Shown: in pieces, positions 57,092 to 64,000 of the stretch
Layout of the letters: each line of letters opens with the position of its first letter
Numbering within the stretch: position 1 is the stretch's first letter
From: Bacillus cereus group sp. RP43
GTDB lineage: Bacteria; Bacillota; Bacilli; Bacillales; Bacillaceae_G
Reading direction: 5' to 3'
NCBI RefSeq assembly: GCF_040459645.1
Contig: NZ_JARVHQ010000001.1
Coordinates: 1,240,001-1,304,000, forward strand
Length of the DNA: 64,000 bases
Notes under the pieces: model-generated
Database searches by the model: none
What the model saw: the letters and a program-made list of their open reading frames with translations, nothing else
Told to the model about the DNA's origin: nothing
Made by a program: the position numbers and the translations under genes

Positions 57092-57122
57092 AAAGACGCT
57101 ACCAGTATGGTAGCGCCTTTTT
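57091..57122. terminator. Bidirectional terminator between the two aldo/keto reductase genes
   Basis: AGACGCTACC pairs with GGTAGCGCCT (one mismatch), followed by TTT, between convergent genes. Confidence 0.75.
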
Positions 57123-58035
57123 AACGATGTAAAGCATATGTATCAAATTTAAAAATTTGCTGAAGTTGTGTATATTCTTCTTTTGTTAAAGACATTTGTT
57201 CCCCAGCATGTACATTTGCTTGCAACTGCTGAATAGAGCTTGCACCAGGTATAACAGATGCAACAGCTTCATTATGTAAGCAGTATTGAATGGCCGATCC
57301 AGTTAAAGATCTTTCTCCTATAATTTCTTTTACACTTGCGAGTGTTGTATTTAATTCATCATAAGAATAGGAGAGGTAATCTTTTTCCTTCACTCTTTCT
57401 ATCTTGCTTGCATTGTTGTTAGTTAAAATGCCCTTCGCAAGTGGTCCGCGTGCGATGACACTAATTTGATGTTCATTAAGAAGTGGGAACCATTCTTCAG
57501 GACGACGATTTAAAAGGCTGTATTCCATTAATACACTAACGATATTTGAACGTTTTGCATACTCACGAATGACATTTGGACGTATAGAAGAGATACCATA
57601 ATGACGAATAATACCTTCTTTTTTCAATTCTTCAAAGGCTTCAATTGTTTCATCTATAGGATCTTCAGTTGTCCCGCCATGCAGTTGATATAAATCAATA
57701 TAATCTGTTTGAAGTCTACGTAAACTCTCTTTTACTTCGGCCTTTATATAAGCTTTAGAAGGATCCCAAGACCAACCGTTTTTTTCTTCTGTCCATCGAT
57801 TTCCAACCTTTGTTGTAAGAACAATTTGGTCGCGTTTTCCTTTCAGAGATTTTCCAACAAATTCTTCATTTAATCCATAATCGTATAAGTCCGCTGTATC
57901 AAAAAAGTTAATTCCTAAATCGATTGCCTCATCGATAATACGCATAGCTTCAGTCCCAGATGTACCGAGAGACATACAGCCAAATCCAATTTCCGTAACA
58001 TATAAATCTGAGTTTCCTAATTGACGTTTTTTCAT
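57121..58035 (-). CDS. yqkF: Aldo/keto reductase (YqkF)
   Basis: The 304-residue reductase of the AKR11/12-like group shows GFGCMSLG, INFFDTADLYDYG, LTTKVGNRW, LYQLHGGTTEDP and HYGISSIRP. Position next to mciZ and nudF matches B. subtilis yqkF. GGAGGTTGA precedes the ATG. Confidence 0.92.
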   Translation of the reverse strand: MKKRQLGNSDLYVTEIGFGCMSLGTSGTEAMRIIDEAIDLGINFFDTADLYDYGLNEEFVGKSLKGKRDQIVLTTKVGNRWTEEKNGWSWDPSKAYIKAEVKESLRRLQTDYIDLYQLHGGTTEDPIDETIEAFEELKKEGIIRHYGISSIRPNVIREYAKRSNIVSVLMEYSLLNRRPEEWFPLLNEHQISVIARGPLAKGILTNNNASKIERVKEKDYLSYSYDELNTTLASVKEIIGERSLTGSAIQYCLHNEAVASVIPGASSIQQLQANVHAGEQMSLTKEEYTQLQQIFKFDTYALHR

Positions 58036-58088
58036 AGGTCAACCTCCTTATCCTTATTGTACGAAAGGGGAAGGAGGTTGACAAACGT

Positions 58089-58217
58089 TTACTTTTTATT
58101 TGCTGTAATCCACTCTTGTACAGTTGTATACTCTTTTCCATATTGTTTTAGCTTATGACGAATTTGCCATGCTTTGCCGACTAAAGTGACGCGATTTGGT
58201 AAAATGTAAACTTTCAT
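58089..58217 (-). CDS. mciZ: MciZ, peptide inhibitor of FtsZ
   Basis: A 42-codon frame encodes MKVYILPNRVTLVGKAWQIR followed by HKLKQYGKEYTTVQEWITAN and KK. It matches the B. subtilis 40-residue MciZ in length, in the VLVGKAW-I core and in location between yqkF and nudF. MciZ is made in the mother cell during sporulation and blocks Z-ring assembly by capping FtsZ. AAAGGAG lies 10 nt before the ATG. Too short for usual gene-length cutoffs. Confidence 0.85.
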   Translation of the reverse strand: MKVYILPNRVTLVGKAWQIRHKLKQYGKEYTTVQEWITANKK

Positions 58218-58291
58218 TTCTATCACGCTCCTTTCAATGTGGTAAAATGTATGAAGAACGATTAGGAAATAGAACAGGGAGATGAAGTAGT

Positions 58292-58831
58292 ATGAGTAAT
58301 CTTGCAGAAAGAACAGTAAAAACTGAACCGATTTTTGATGGTAGAGTTATAAAAGTTCGTGTTGATGATGTAGTATTACCAAATGGAGAAATGAGTAAAC
58401 GTGAAATCGTAAATCACCCTGGGGCAGTTGCTATTATTGCTATTACTGATGAGGGGAAAATTGTACTCGTTGAGCAGTATCGTAAAGCTCTCGAAAAGGC
58501 AATTGTGGAAATTCCTGCTGGGAAGTTAGAACCTGGGGAAAAGCCAGAGGTAACAGCAGTTCGTGAATTAGAAGAAGAAACAGGATATGTGTGTGAAAAT
58601 ATGGAGCTTATTACATCTTTCTATACATCACCTGGTTTTGCAGATGAGATTTTATATGTATATAAAGCGACAGGATTAAAACAAAAAGAAAATAAAGCAG
58701 CTTTAGATGAAGATGAATTTGTGGAATTAATGGAAGTGTCATTAGAAGAAGCGGTTGATCTTATGAAAGACCTTCGCATTCATGATGCTAAGACGATGTT
58801 TGCAGTACAATATTTACAATTACAAAAATAA
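58292..58831 (+). CDS. nudF: ADP-ribose pyrophosphatase (Nudix)
   Basis: The 179-residue hydrolase cleaves ADP-ribose to AMP and ribose 5-phosphate. The Nudix box is GKLEPGEKPEVTAVRELEEE (ending TGY), with the family GFADEILYVY region after it. GGGAGATGA precedes the ATG. Confidence 0.95.
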   Translation: MSNLAERTVKTEPIFDGRVIKVRVDDVVLPNGEMSKREIVNHPGAVAIIAITDEGKIVLVEQYRKALEKAIVEIPAGKLEPGEKPEVTAVRELEEETGYVCENMELITSFYTSPGFADEILYVYKATGLKQKENKAALDEDEFVELMEVSLEEAVDLMKDLRIHDAKTMFAVQYLQLQK

Positions 58832-58857
58832 ACACTCGCCAAAGGCGAGTGTTTTTT
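58831..58857 (+). terminator. nudF terminator
   Basis: AACACTCGCC and GGCGAGTGTT form a 10-bp stem with loop AAA, followed by T-run. Confidence 0.9.
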
Positions 58858-59407
58858 AATTGATTTTTGCATATACACGTGCATCACGTAAGCTACCATC
58901 TGGTGCTAAGAAATCATTTTCCATAGTTCCTTCTAAAATAAACTCTAGACGTTCTGCTAAGCTACATGCATTTACATTTGTTGCATCAGTACGAATTTCA
59001 ATTCTTCTAGCACCTAGCTTATCAAATGCAAATTGAATCGCACCTTTAATGGCTTCTGTCATATAGCCTTGCTTTGTATAAGCGCTATGTAACCAGAAGT
59101 GAAGTGAAAACTTTGGAATATCCCAGTTTTCAGGCTTGAGAGTAATAGCTCCGATGAATGTACCAGATACTTTATCGTATAAGTGGAAATCAAGTGTTTC
59201 ACGAAGTAAAAACTGTCCGTGAGCTTCGCGAACAATTTCTTCAGCACGTTCTTCTGTTTCAGCTGTAATTGGCATCCACGGTAATAAGTCTTCTAGAGAA
59301 GCTTGGATTGCTTCATATACTTCTGTACCGTCACCTGGAAACGGCTTACGTACTTGCAAGCGCTCAGTTTGAAATAATGTTGGAAAATCTAATAATAATG
59401 GTTTCAA
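58856..59407 (-). CDS. RimJ/RimL-type GNAT acetyltransferase
   Basis: The 183-residue protein begins with the RimL-like LLLDFPTLFQTERLQVRKP motif and has SLHFWLHSAYTKQGYMTEAI (acetyl-CoA binding) and IEIRTDATNVNACSLAERLE. It may acetylate a ribosomal protein or small amine; the acceptor is not predictable. It resembles YdaF. Confidence 0.87.
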   Translation of the reverse strand: MKPLLLDFPTLFQTERLQVRKPFPGDGTEVYEAIQASLEDLLPWMPITAETEERAEEIVREAHGQFLLRETLDFHLYDKVSGTFIGAITLKPENWDIPKFSLHFWLHSAYTKQGYMTEAIKGAIQFAFDKLGARRIEIRTDATNVNACSLAERLEFILEGTMENDFLAPDGSLRDARVYAKIN

Positions 59408-59473
59408 GAGAAATCCCTCCTATTCTCTACTTTTTAGTTTAGCAAAGTAGAGCGGAATTTCAATGTTAATTCG

Positions 59474-59504
59474 TCATACTTTTTTTCTTTCTTTCATACA
59501 TTTT
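59474..59504 (+). promoter_or_regulatory. Sigma-E-like promoter of spoIIM
   Basis: TCATACT (59474-59480) and CATACATTTT (59495-59504) are spaced by 14 bp, close to the mother-cell sigma-E consensus. Confidence 0.6.
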
Positions 59505-59533
59505 TAGTAAGAGTGTGAACGGAGGGAAGGAAA

Positions 59534-60181
59534 ATGTGGCGAAAAACTTGGCAAGACCGTGTAATGTCTCACATACAGGAAAATTCTTCACTATATATAT
59601 TTAATGCGGTTTTATTACTGATGGGAGTAATATTCGGAGCGATTCTTGTGAATAGTTTACAGATAAACCAAAAGCAAGATTTATCATTTTATTTACAGCG
59701 TTTTTTTGGACAAGTTTCTAAAGGAGAATTTGCTGTCGCGGGCGAAATGTTTCGAGAAAGTTACTTTTCGCAATTAAAATATATCGGCTTTATTTGGATT
59801 TTGGGGATTTCAATTATTGGGTTGCCGCTCATTTTTATCTTACTATTTTTGAAAGGGGTAGTTGTTGGATTTACAGTAGGTTTTTTAGTAAGTCAGCACG
59901 GATGGAATGGACTATTACTAGCATTTGTATCTGTATTGCCACAAAATTTAATTATAATTCCTGTATTTCTCGTTATGACAACAATTGCTGCAAGCTTTTC
60001 CTTGAGAATGATTAGGCATCAATTTATCCGGAAAATAACTGAGCCACTATTACCGTTATTAATTCGCTATACATGCTTTTTTCTCGTGATTGGAGCGGTA
60101 TTAGCTATTGCTTCCAGTGTCGAAGCGTATGCATCACCAGTTTTAATGAAAGAAGTCGTGGAGGCTATTAACAAACAATAA
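59534..60181 (+). CDS. spoIIM: Stage II sporulation protein M
   Basis: The 215-residue protein has five membrane segments and is part of the SpoIID-M-P engulfment machinery in the mother cell. Family features: GVIFGAILVN after the first helix, FLKGVVVGFTVGFLV and LPQNLIIIPVFLVM. GGAGGG precedes the ATG; a sigma-E-like promoter lies upstream. Confidence 0.95.
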   Translation: MWRKTWQDRVMSHIQENSSLYIFNAVLLLMGVIFGAILVNSLQINQKQDLSFYLQRFFGQVSKGEFAVAGEMFRESYFSQLKYIGFIWILGISIIGLPLIFILLFLKGVVVGFTVGFLVSQHGWNGLLLAFVSVLPQNLIIIPVFLVMTTIAASFSLRMIRHQFIRKITEPLLPLLIRYTCFFLVIGAVLAIASSVEAYASPVLMKEVVEAINKQ

Positions 60182-60189
60182 GTACTTTT

Positions 60190-60254
60190 TGAGAATAATT
60201 ATCAATTTGTTTTTATTGTTTTTCTTTTGACAGGAGCCCTTCTTCTGATATAAT
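60190..60254 (+). promoter_or_regulatory. fur promoter with Fur/PerR-like box
   Basis: TGAGAATAATTATCA (60190-60204) matches the 7-1-7 Fur-family operator with one mismatch. TTGACA (60227-60232) and TATAAT (60249-60254) with a 16-bp spacer form the promoter. The box lies upstream of the -35. Confidence 0.65.
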
Positions 60255-60287
60255 GGTGTAAGAGTGGCGAGGAGGGAGTAGTACCGA

Positions 60288-60743
60288 ATGGAAGAAAGAA
60301 TTGAACGAATTAAAAAGCAATTACATGCAGCGAGCTATAAATTGACACCACAACGTGAAGCAACAGTTCGTGTGCTGCTAGAAAATGAAGAAGATCATTT
60401 AAGCGCAGAAGATGTATACCTCCTTGTAAAAGAAAAGTCGCCAGAGATCGGATTAGCAACCGTCTATCGAACTTTAGAGTTATTGTCTGAGTTGAAAGTT
60501 GTCGATAAGATTAACTTTGGAGACGGTGTTTCGCGTTATGACTTACGCCAAGAAGGTGCACAGCGTTTCCATCATCATTTAATCTGTACACAATGCGGTG
60601 CTGTACAAGAAATACAAGAAGATTTACTTGGTGAAGTGGAGAATAAAGTGGAACGAGACTGGAGCTTTAAGGTGAAAGATCATCGTTTAACATTCCATGG
60701 GATTTGTAAAAATTGTCAAGAAAATGAAACGGATGAAAAATAA
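60288..60743 (+). CDS. fur: Ferric uptake regulator Fur
   Basis: The 151-residue repressor has an N-terminal winged helix (YKLTPQREATVRVL; PEIGLATVYRTLELL) and a C-terminal metal domain with HHHLICTQCG and CKNC zinc ligands. Its position after spoIIM and before yqzK/xerD matches B. subtilis fur. GGAGGGAG lies 9 nt before the ATG. Confidence 0.96.
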   Translation: MEERIERIKKQLHAASYKLTPQREATVRVLLENEEDHLSAEDVYLLVKEKSPEIGLATVYRTLELLSELKVVDKINFGDGVSRYDLRQEGAQRFHHHLICTQCGAVQEIQEDLLGEVENKVERDWSFKVKDHRLTFHGICKNCQENETDEK

Positions 60744-60775
60744 CCTTTTCCTATTTAACTAGGAAGAGGTTTTTT
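60742..60775 (+). terminator. fur terminator
   Basis: AACCTTTTCCTA pairs with TAGGAAGAGGTT (one G-U pair) with six-nt loop and a T-run. Confidence 0.85.
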
Positions 60776-60846
60776 ATTTGAATAAGGTATAAATTGGTGA
60801 AAGCTTGGCATATGTTGTAATAACTTATATTTTGGAGGAATTTACA

Positions 60847-61077
60847 ATGCGCCGAGCTTTAAAATTAACTTTTGATGGGATGAAAGTATTTTTATTATTT
60901 ACAAGTTGTACGATTTTGTTTTATTTCGCTATACTATGGATAAATGAAGAATATGAAAGTTACCATCGTTATGAAAAGCCAAAAGAAGAGACTGTAGAAA
61001 AAGTATCAGGGAATGAGGAGCCGGAAAAGGATGCTTTCGTAAATAGAATGATGTTTTTCTATGAAAATGGGGAGTAG
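60847..61077 (+). CDS. yqzK: YqzK-like protein (DUF4227)
   Basis: The 76-residue protein has one membrane segment (about residues 10-33) and a charged tail (YEKPKEETVEKVSGNEEPEK). TTGGAGGAA lies 7 nt before ATG 60847. Its position between fur and xerD is that of B. subtilis yqzK. Function unknown. Confidence 0.82.
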   Translation: MRRALKLTFDGMKVFLLFTSCTILFYFAILWINEEYESYHRYEKPKEETVEKVSGNEEPEKDAFVNRMMFFYENGE

Positions 61078-61083
61078 TGTAGA

Positions 61084-61974
61084 TTGGAAGATCAATTAAA
61101 AGATTTTATTCATTATATGATTGTTGAAAAAGGGTTAGCGAAAAATACAGTTGTATCTTATGAACGTGATTTGAAAAGCTATGTGAAGTATTTGCAAAAT
61201 GTAGAACAAACGAAGACGTTTCATGAAGTGACACGCTTGCATATTGTTAACTTTTTGCAGTATTTAAAAGAAAACGGGAAATCTTCAAAAACATTGGCGC
61301 GTCATATTGCATCGATTCGTTCGTTTCATCAATTTTTACTTCGTGAACGAGCAGTGGAGCATGACCCATCGGTACATATTGAAACACCACAAGGGGAACG
61401 GAAATTACCAAAAGTATTATCAATCGACGAAGTGGAAGCATTGCTTCAAACACCGAAAACGGCAAGTGCTTTTGGGATTCGTGATAAGGCAATGTTAGAG
61501 TTGTTGTATGCAACAGGACTTCGTGTTTCAGAATTAATTGCATTAAATTTAGAAGATGTACACTTAACGATGGGGTTTGTTCGCTGCATTGGGAAAGGGA
61601 ATAAAGAAAGAATTATTCCATTAGGAAGCTTAGCGACAGAAGCGATTCAAAAGTATATTGAAAAAGGAAGAAGAGAATTGATGGGTAAAAAAGCAGTAGA
61701 TGCACTCTTTTTAAACCATCATGGTAACCGATTATCGAGACAAGGATTTTGGAAAATTTTAAAACGATTAGCGAAAGAAGCAAATATTGAAAAAGAGCTT
61801 ACACCGCATACGTTGCGTCACTCTTTTGCTACGCATTTATTAGAGAACGGGGCAGATTTGCGTGCTGTACAAGAGATGCTTGGACATGCAGATATTTCGA
61901 CGACACAAATTTATACGCACGTTTCAAAAACTAGATTAAAAGATGTATATAAACAGTTTCACCCGAGAGCATAG
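61084..61974 (+). CDS. xerD: Site-specific tyrosine recombinase XerD
   Basis: The 296-residue recombinase resolves chromosome dimers at dif with XerC/CodV. The catalytic residues are in ATGLRVSEL (Arg), the Lys of the [11 protein letters not shown] strand, [12 protein letters not shown] (His-x-x-Arg), [15 protein letters not shown] (His, Tyr nucleophile). The TTG start at 61084 lies 6 bp after yqzK. Confidence 0.96.
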   Translation: MEDQLKDFIHYMIVEKGLAKNTVVSYERDLKSYVKYLQNVEQTKTFHEVTRLHIVNFLQYLKENGKSSKTLARHIASIRSFHQFLLRERAVEHDPSVHIETPQGERKLPKVLSIDEVEALLQTPKTASAFGIRDKAMLELLYATGLRVSELIALNLEDVHLTMGFVRCIGKGNKERIIPLGSLATEAIQKYIEKGRRELMGKKAVDALFLNHHGNRLSRQGFWKILKRLAKEANIEKELTPHTLRHSFATHLLENGADLRAVQEMLGHADISTTQIYTHVSKTRLKDVYKQFHPRA

Positions 61975-61991
61975 TCACTATGCTCTTTTTT
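61967..61991 (+). terminator. xerD terminator
   Basis: GAGCATAG and CTATGCTC form an 8-bp stem with loop TCA followed by T6; it includes the xerD stop. Confidence 0.85.
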
Positions 61992-62120
61992 CATAGATTA
62001 AGAAGAGTGAACCATTTCACAGAAACTTCACAAACATTTCGTACATTGTTTTCAGCAGAAGACTAGAATATTACAATGTATTTCCTCTATACTAAGGAAA
62101 GTATGAAGGAGGAAATGATG

Positions 62121-62861
62121 ATGAAAAAACTTATTATGACGTTATTTATCGCGATGCTAGCACTGGCTGGCTGTAATACAAACAAAGAAGAACCGAAAAA
62201 AGAACAGAAACTTGAAGGTATAGACGTAGCGGTTCAAACGAATCCGAAAGAAATTAAACCTGGTGAAAAAACAGAAGTACAAGCACTTGTTACACAAGGA
62301 AAAGAAAGAGTAACGGATGCTGATGACGTAAAGTTTGAGATTTGGAAAGATGGCGACGAGAAACACGAGATGTTAGATGGTAAGCATAAAGGAAAAGGTG
62401 TTTATGCAGTAGAGAAAACATTTGAAACTGATGGAGTATATCATATTATTCCTCATACAAATGCACGTGATATACACGTTATGCCAGAACACAAAGTTGC
62501 TGTAGGGAATGCGAAAGTAGAAGATGCGAAAAAAGAAAGTGGTGATCATAGTGCAGGACACGGTGATCATAAAAGTGACACAATGATTCATCTTATGGCC
62601 GGTGACATAAAAGCAAATGCTGAAGCAACAATGAAAGTCCATTTAAAGCAAAAAGAAGAAGCGTTAACTGGTGCTGAAGTTCAACTTGAGATTTGGAAAG
62701 ATGGTGTTGAAAAACACGAATTTATTCCAGCGAAAGAGGGGAATAAAGGAGAGTATGAAAGTAAACATACTTTCAAAGAGAATGGTGCTTATAAAGTGAA
62801 AGTTCATGTAAGAAAAGGCGAACTACATGAACATAAAGAAGAAACAGTAGAAGTAAAATAA
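62121..62861 (+). CDS. FixH/YtkA-like lipoprotein with a duplicated domain
   Basis: The roughly 246-residue protein has a lipoprotein signal (ALAGC) and two similar beta-sandwich domains. Each contains the motif VKFEIWKDGDEKHEM or VQLEIWKDGVEKHEF, separated by a His/Asp-rich linker (GDHSAGHGDHKSD). The linker may bind metal. It resembles the YtkA/FixH-like family. GGAGG fits the third of three tandem ATGs (62121). Confidence 0.75.
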   Translation: MKKLIMTLFIAMLALAGCNTNKEEPKKEQKLEGIDVAVQTNPKEIKPGEKTEVQALVTQGKERVTDADDVKFEIWKDGDEKHEMLDGKHKGKGVYAVEKTFETDGVYHIIPHTNARDIHVMPEHKVAVGNAKVEDAKKESGDHSAGHGDHKSDTMIHLMAGDIKANAEATMKVHLKQKEEALTGAEVQLEIWKDGVEKHEFIPAKEGNKGEYESKHTFKENGAYKVKVHVRKGELHEHKEETVEVK

Positions 62862-62887
62862 AAAGCAGCTCTTTAGAGCTGCTTTTT
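62860..62887 (+). terminator. Terminator after the FixH-like lipoprotein gene
   Basis: AAAAGCAGCTC and GAGCTGCTTTT form a stable stem, followed by T-run. Confidence 0.88.
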
Positions 62888-62992
62888 ATTTTTATATTAG
62901 GAAATATGTTATAAAATAATTAGCACTTCTTCGCAGAATGGATTACAATAGAAGTGTGAATAAAATAAGAAATTCTACGAAAATGTATTAAA

Positions 62993-63041
62993 AAGAAAGC
63001 GTAAACATGTTATGATATCAATATCAGATGTCTGACATCTG
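62993..63041 (+). promoter_or_regulatory. deoB promoter with cre-like site and palindromic operator
   Basis: AAGAAAGCGTAAACAT (62993-63008) matches the CcpA cre consensus with one mismatch. TGTTATGAT (63008-63016) is an extended -10. CAGATGTCTGACATCTG (63025-63041) is a perfect 8-bp inverted repeat around one base, located at the transcription start, and contains TGTC-T-GACA as in GntR/FadR-type operators. The rest of 62888-63225 shows no gene. Confidence 0.55.
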
Positions 63042-63225
63042 ACTTAGAAAAAACTAGAAATGTTTTTCAGTCGTTTCAAGTAAAACGAAATAGGTTAGAG
63101 AATGATTTAAAGAAGTACTGTTTGACAATGAGAACGAAAGAGAATTCTTATGAATAACAGTTTCACTTTATAGCGTTTTGAACATACTACAAGAAGTAGA
63201 ACTGAACTTATAGGAGGTCGCAGTT

Positions 63226-64000
63226 ATGAATAAATATAAACGTATATTCCTAGTCGTAATGGACTCTGTAGGAATCGGTGAAGCACCTGATGCTGAACAA
63301 TTTGGTGATTTAGGTTCTGACACAATTGGTCACATTGCTGAACATATGAATGGATTACAAATGCCAAACATGGTGAAATTAGGTCTTGGTAACATTCGTG
63401 AAATGAAAGGGATCTCAAAAGTAGAGAAGCCACTTGGATATTATACAAAAATGCAAGAGAAATCTACCGGTAAAGATACAATGACAGGTCACTGGGAAAT
63501 TATGGGCCTTTACATTGATACACCATTCCAAGTATTCCCTGAAGGATTCCCGAAAGAATTACTTGATGAATTAGAAGAAAAAACAGGCCGTAAAATTATC
63601 GGTAATAAGCCAGCTTCTGGAACAGAAATTCTTGATGAGCTTGGTCAAGAGCAAATGGAAACAGGCTCTTTAATCGTTTACACTTCTGCTGATAGTGTAT
63701 TACAAATTGCAGCACACGAAGAAGTAGTGCCACTTGATGAGTTATATAAAATTTGTAAAATTGCCCGTGAACTAACGTTAGATGAGAAGTACATGGTAGG
63801 ACGTGTTATCGCGCGTCCATTCGTTGGAGAACCAGGGAAATTCACACGTACACCAAATCGTCATGACTATGCATTAAAACCATTTGGTCGCACAGTAATG
63901 AATGAATTAAAAGATAGTGACTACGATGTTATTGCTATCGGTAAAATTTCTGATATTTATGATGGCGAAGGGGTAACGGAATCACTTCGTACGAAGTCTA
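63226..64000 (+). CDS. deoB: Phosphopentomutase (partial, runs off the window)
   Basis: The first 258 codons encode an alkaline-phosphatase-fold mutase that interconverts (deoxy)ribose 1- and 5-phosphates: [16 protein letters not shown] with the metal Asp, [15 protein letters not shown] with the phosphorylated Thr, and [17 protein letters not shown] precedes the ATG. In Bacillus it is followed by purine nucleoside phosphorylase. Confidence 0.95.
   Translation, partial: MNKYKRIFLVVMDSVGIGEAPDAEQFGDLGSDTIGHIAEHMNGLQMPNMVKLGLGNIREMKGISKVEKPLGYYTKMQEKSTGKDTMTGHWEIMGLYIDTPFQVFPEGFPKELLDELEEKTGRKIIGNKPASGTEILDELGQEQMETGSLIVYTSADSVLQIAAHEEVVPLDELYKICKIARELTLDEKYMVGRVIARPFVGEPGKFTRTPNRHDYALKPFGRTVMNELKDSDYDVIAIGKISDIYDGEGVTESLRTKS

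Overview
The window is a low-GC, AT-rich chromosomal segment of a Firmicute, almost certainly a member of the Bacillus cereus group. Evidence for this includes a bcr1 repeat with TTTAT flanks (2432-2591), strong GGAGG ribosome binding sites, sporulation and competence-era Bacillus gene order (dinB, rnz, proC, yqjP/yqjQ, arg operon, yqkC-yqkD-yqkE-yqkF, mciZ, nudF, spoIIM, fur, yqzK, xerD, deoB), and the argCJBDF and bioADFHCB arrangements. No rRNA, tRNA or CRISPR array was seen.

Layout. 0-2.6 kb: a small membrane protein, SOS-controlled dinB and an MgtC-family protein, then a bcr1 element inserted exactly at the mgtA stop codon. 2.6-5.9 kb: mgtA, a P-type Mg2+ ATPase, with an unusually elaborate leader: promoter, M-box riboswitch, intrinsic terminator, a 31-codon leader ORF and a hairpin over the mgtA ribosome binding site. 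6.3-10.4 kb: a bacteriocin-like cassette on the minus strand (small secreted protein, three membrane proteins, ABC ATPase, lipoprotein); the secreted protein has ATA where ATG is expected and one permease has a frameshift in a T7 tract. 10.6-17.6 kb: gene fragments, rnz, a decayed PTS EIIC pseudogene, sdaAB-sdaAA, proC, yqjP, yqjQ and yqzH. 17.8-23.0 kb: argCJBDF from a well-formed sigma-A promoter; the argF terminator is split by an internally deleted IS3-family relic.

23.0-28.8 kb is the accessory region. It is a polymorphic toxin locus: an intact WXG100-headed toxin with its immunity gene, then three or more broken toxin tips each followed by an intact immunity-type gene, two copies of an ~89-bp spacer repeat, and IS-end relics at both borders. 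28.9-35.6 kb: DUF2062 protein, a Tyr/Gln-rich small protein, MarR regulator, SGNH hydrolase, an LPXTG-anchored 5'-nucleotidase with a PhoP-box-like promoter, and an NhaC-type (probably tyrosine) transporter behind a T-box with a duplicated expression platform.

35.7-46.4 kb: the biotin operon with a BirA operator, bracketed by two related small secreted proteins, followed by the convergent ribDEBAH operon under an FMN riboswitch. 46.6-64 kb: CDGSH protein, yqkC, hydrolases, acetyltransferases, a LacI regulator, a YuiF-type permease, an HTH-RHH protein, a ferritin-like protein, a second secreted 5'-nucleotidase, yqkE, GrpB, two aldo/keto reductases, mciZ (42 codons), nudF, spoIIM, fur, yqzK, xerD, a duplicated-domain lipoprotein and the start of deoB with a cre-like site and a 17-bp palindrome at its promoter.

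Gene starts were re-chosen wherever a ribosome binding site favoured an internal codon. Family names are from recognition of motifs and gene order only; no database search was run.
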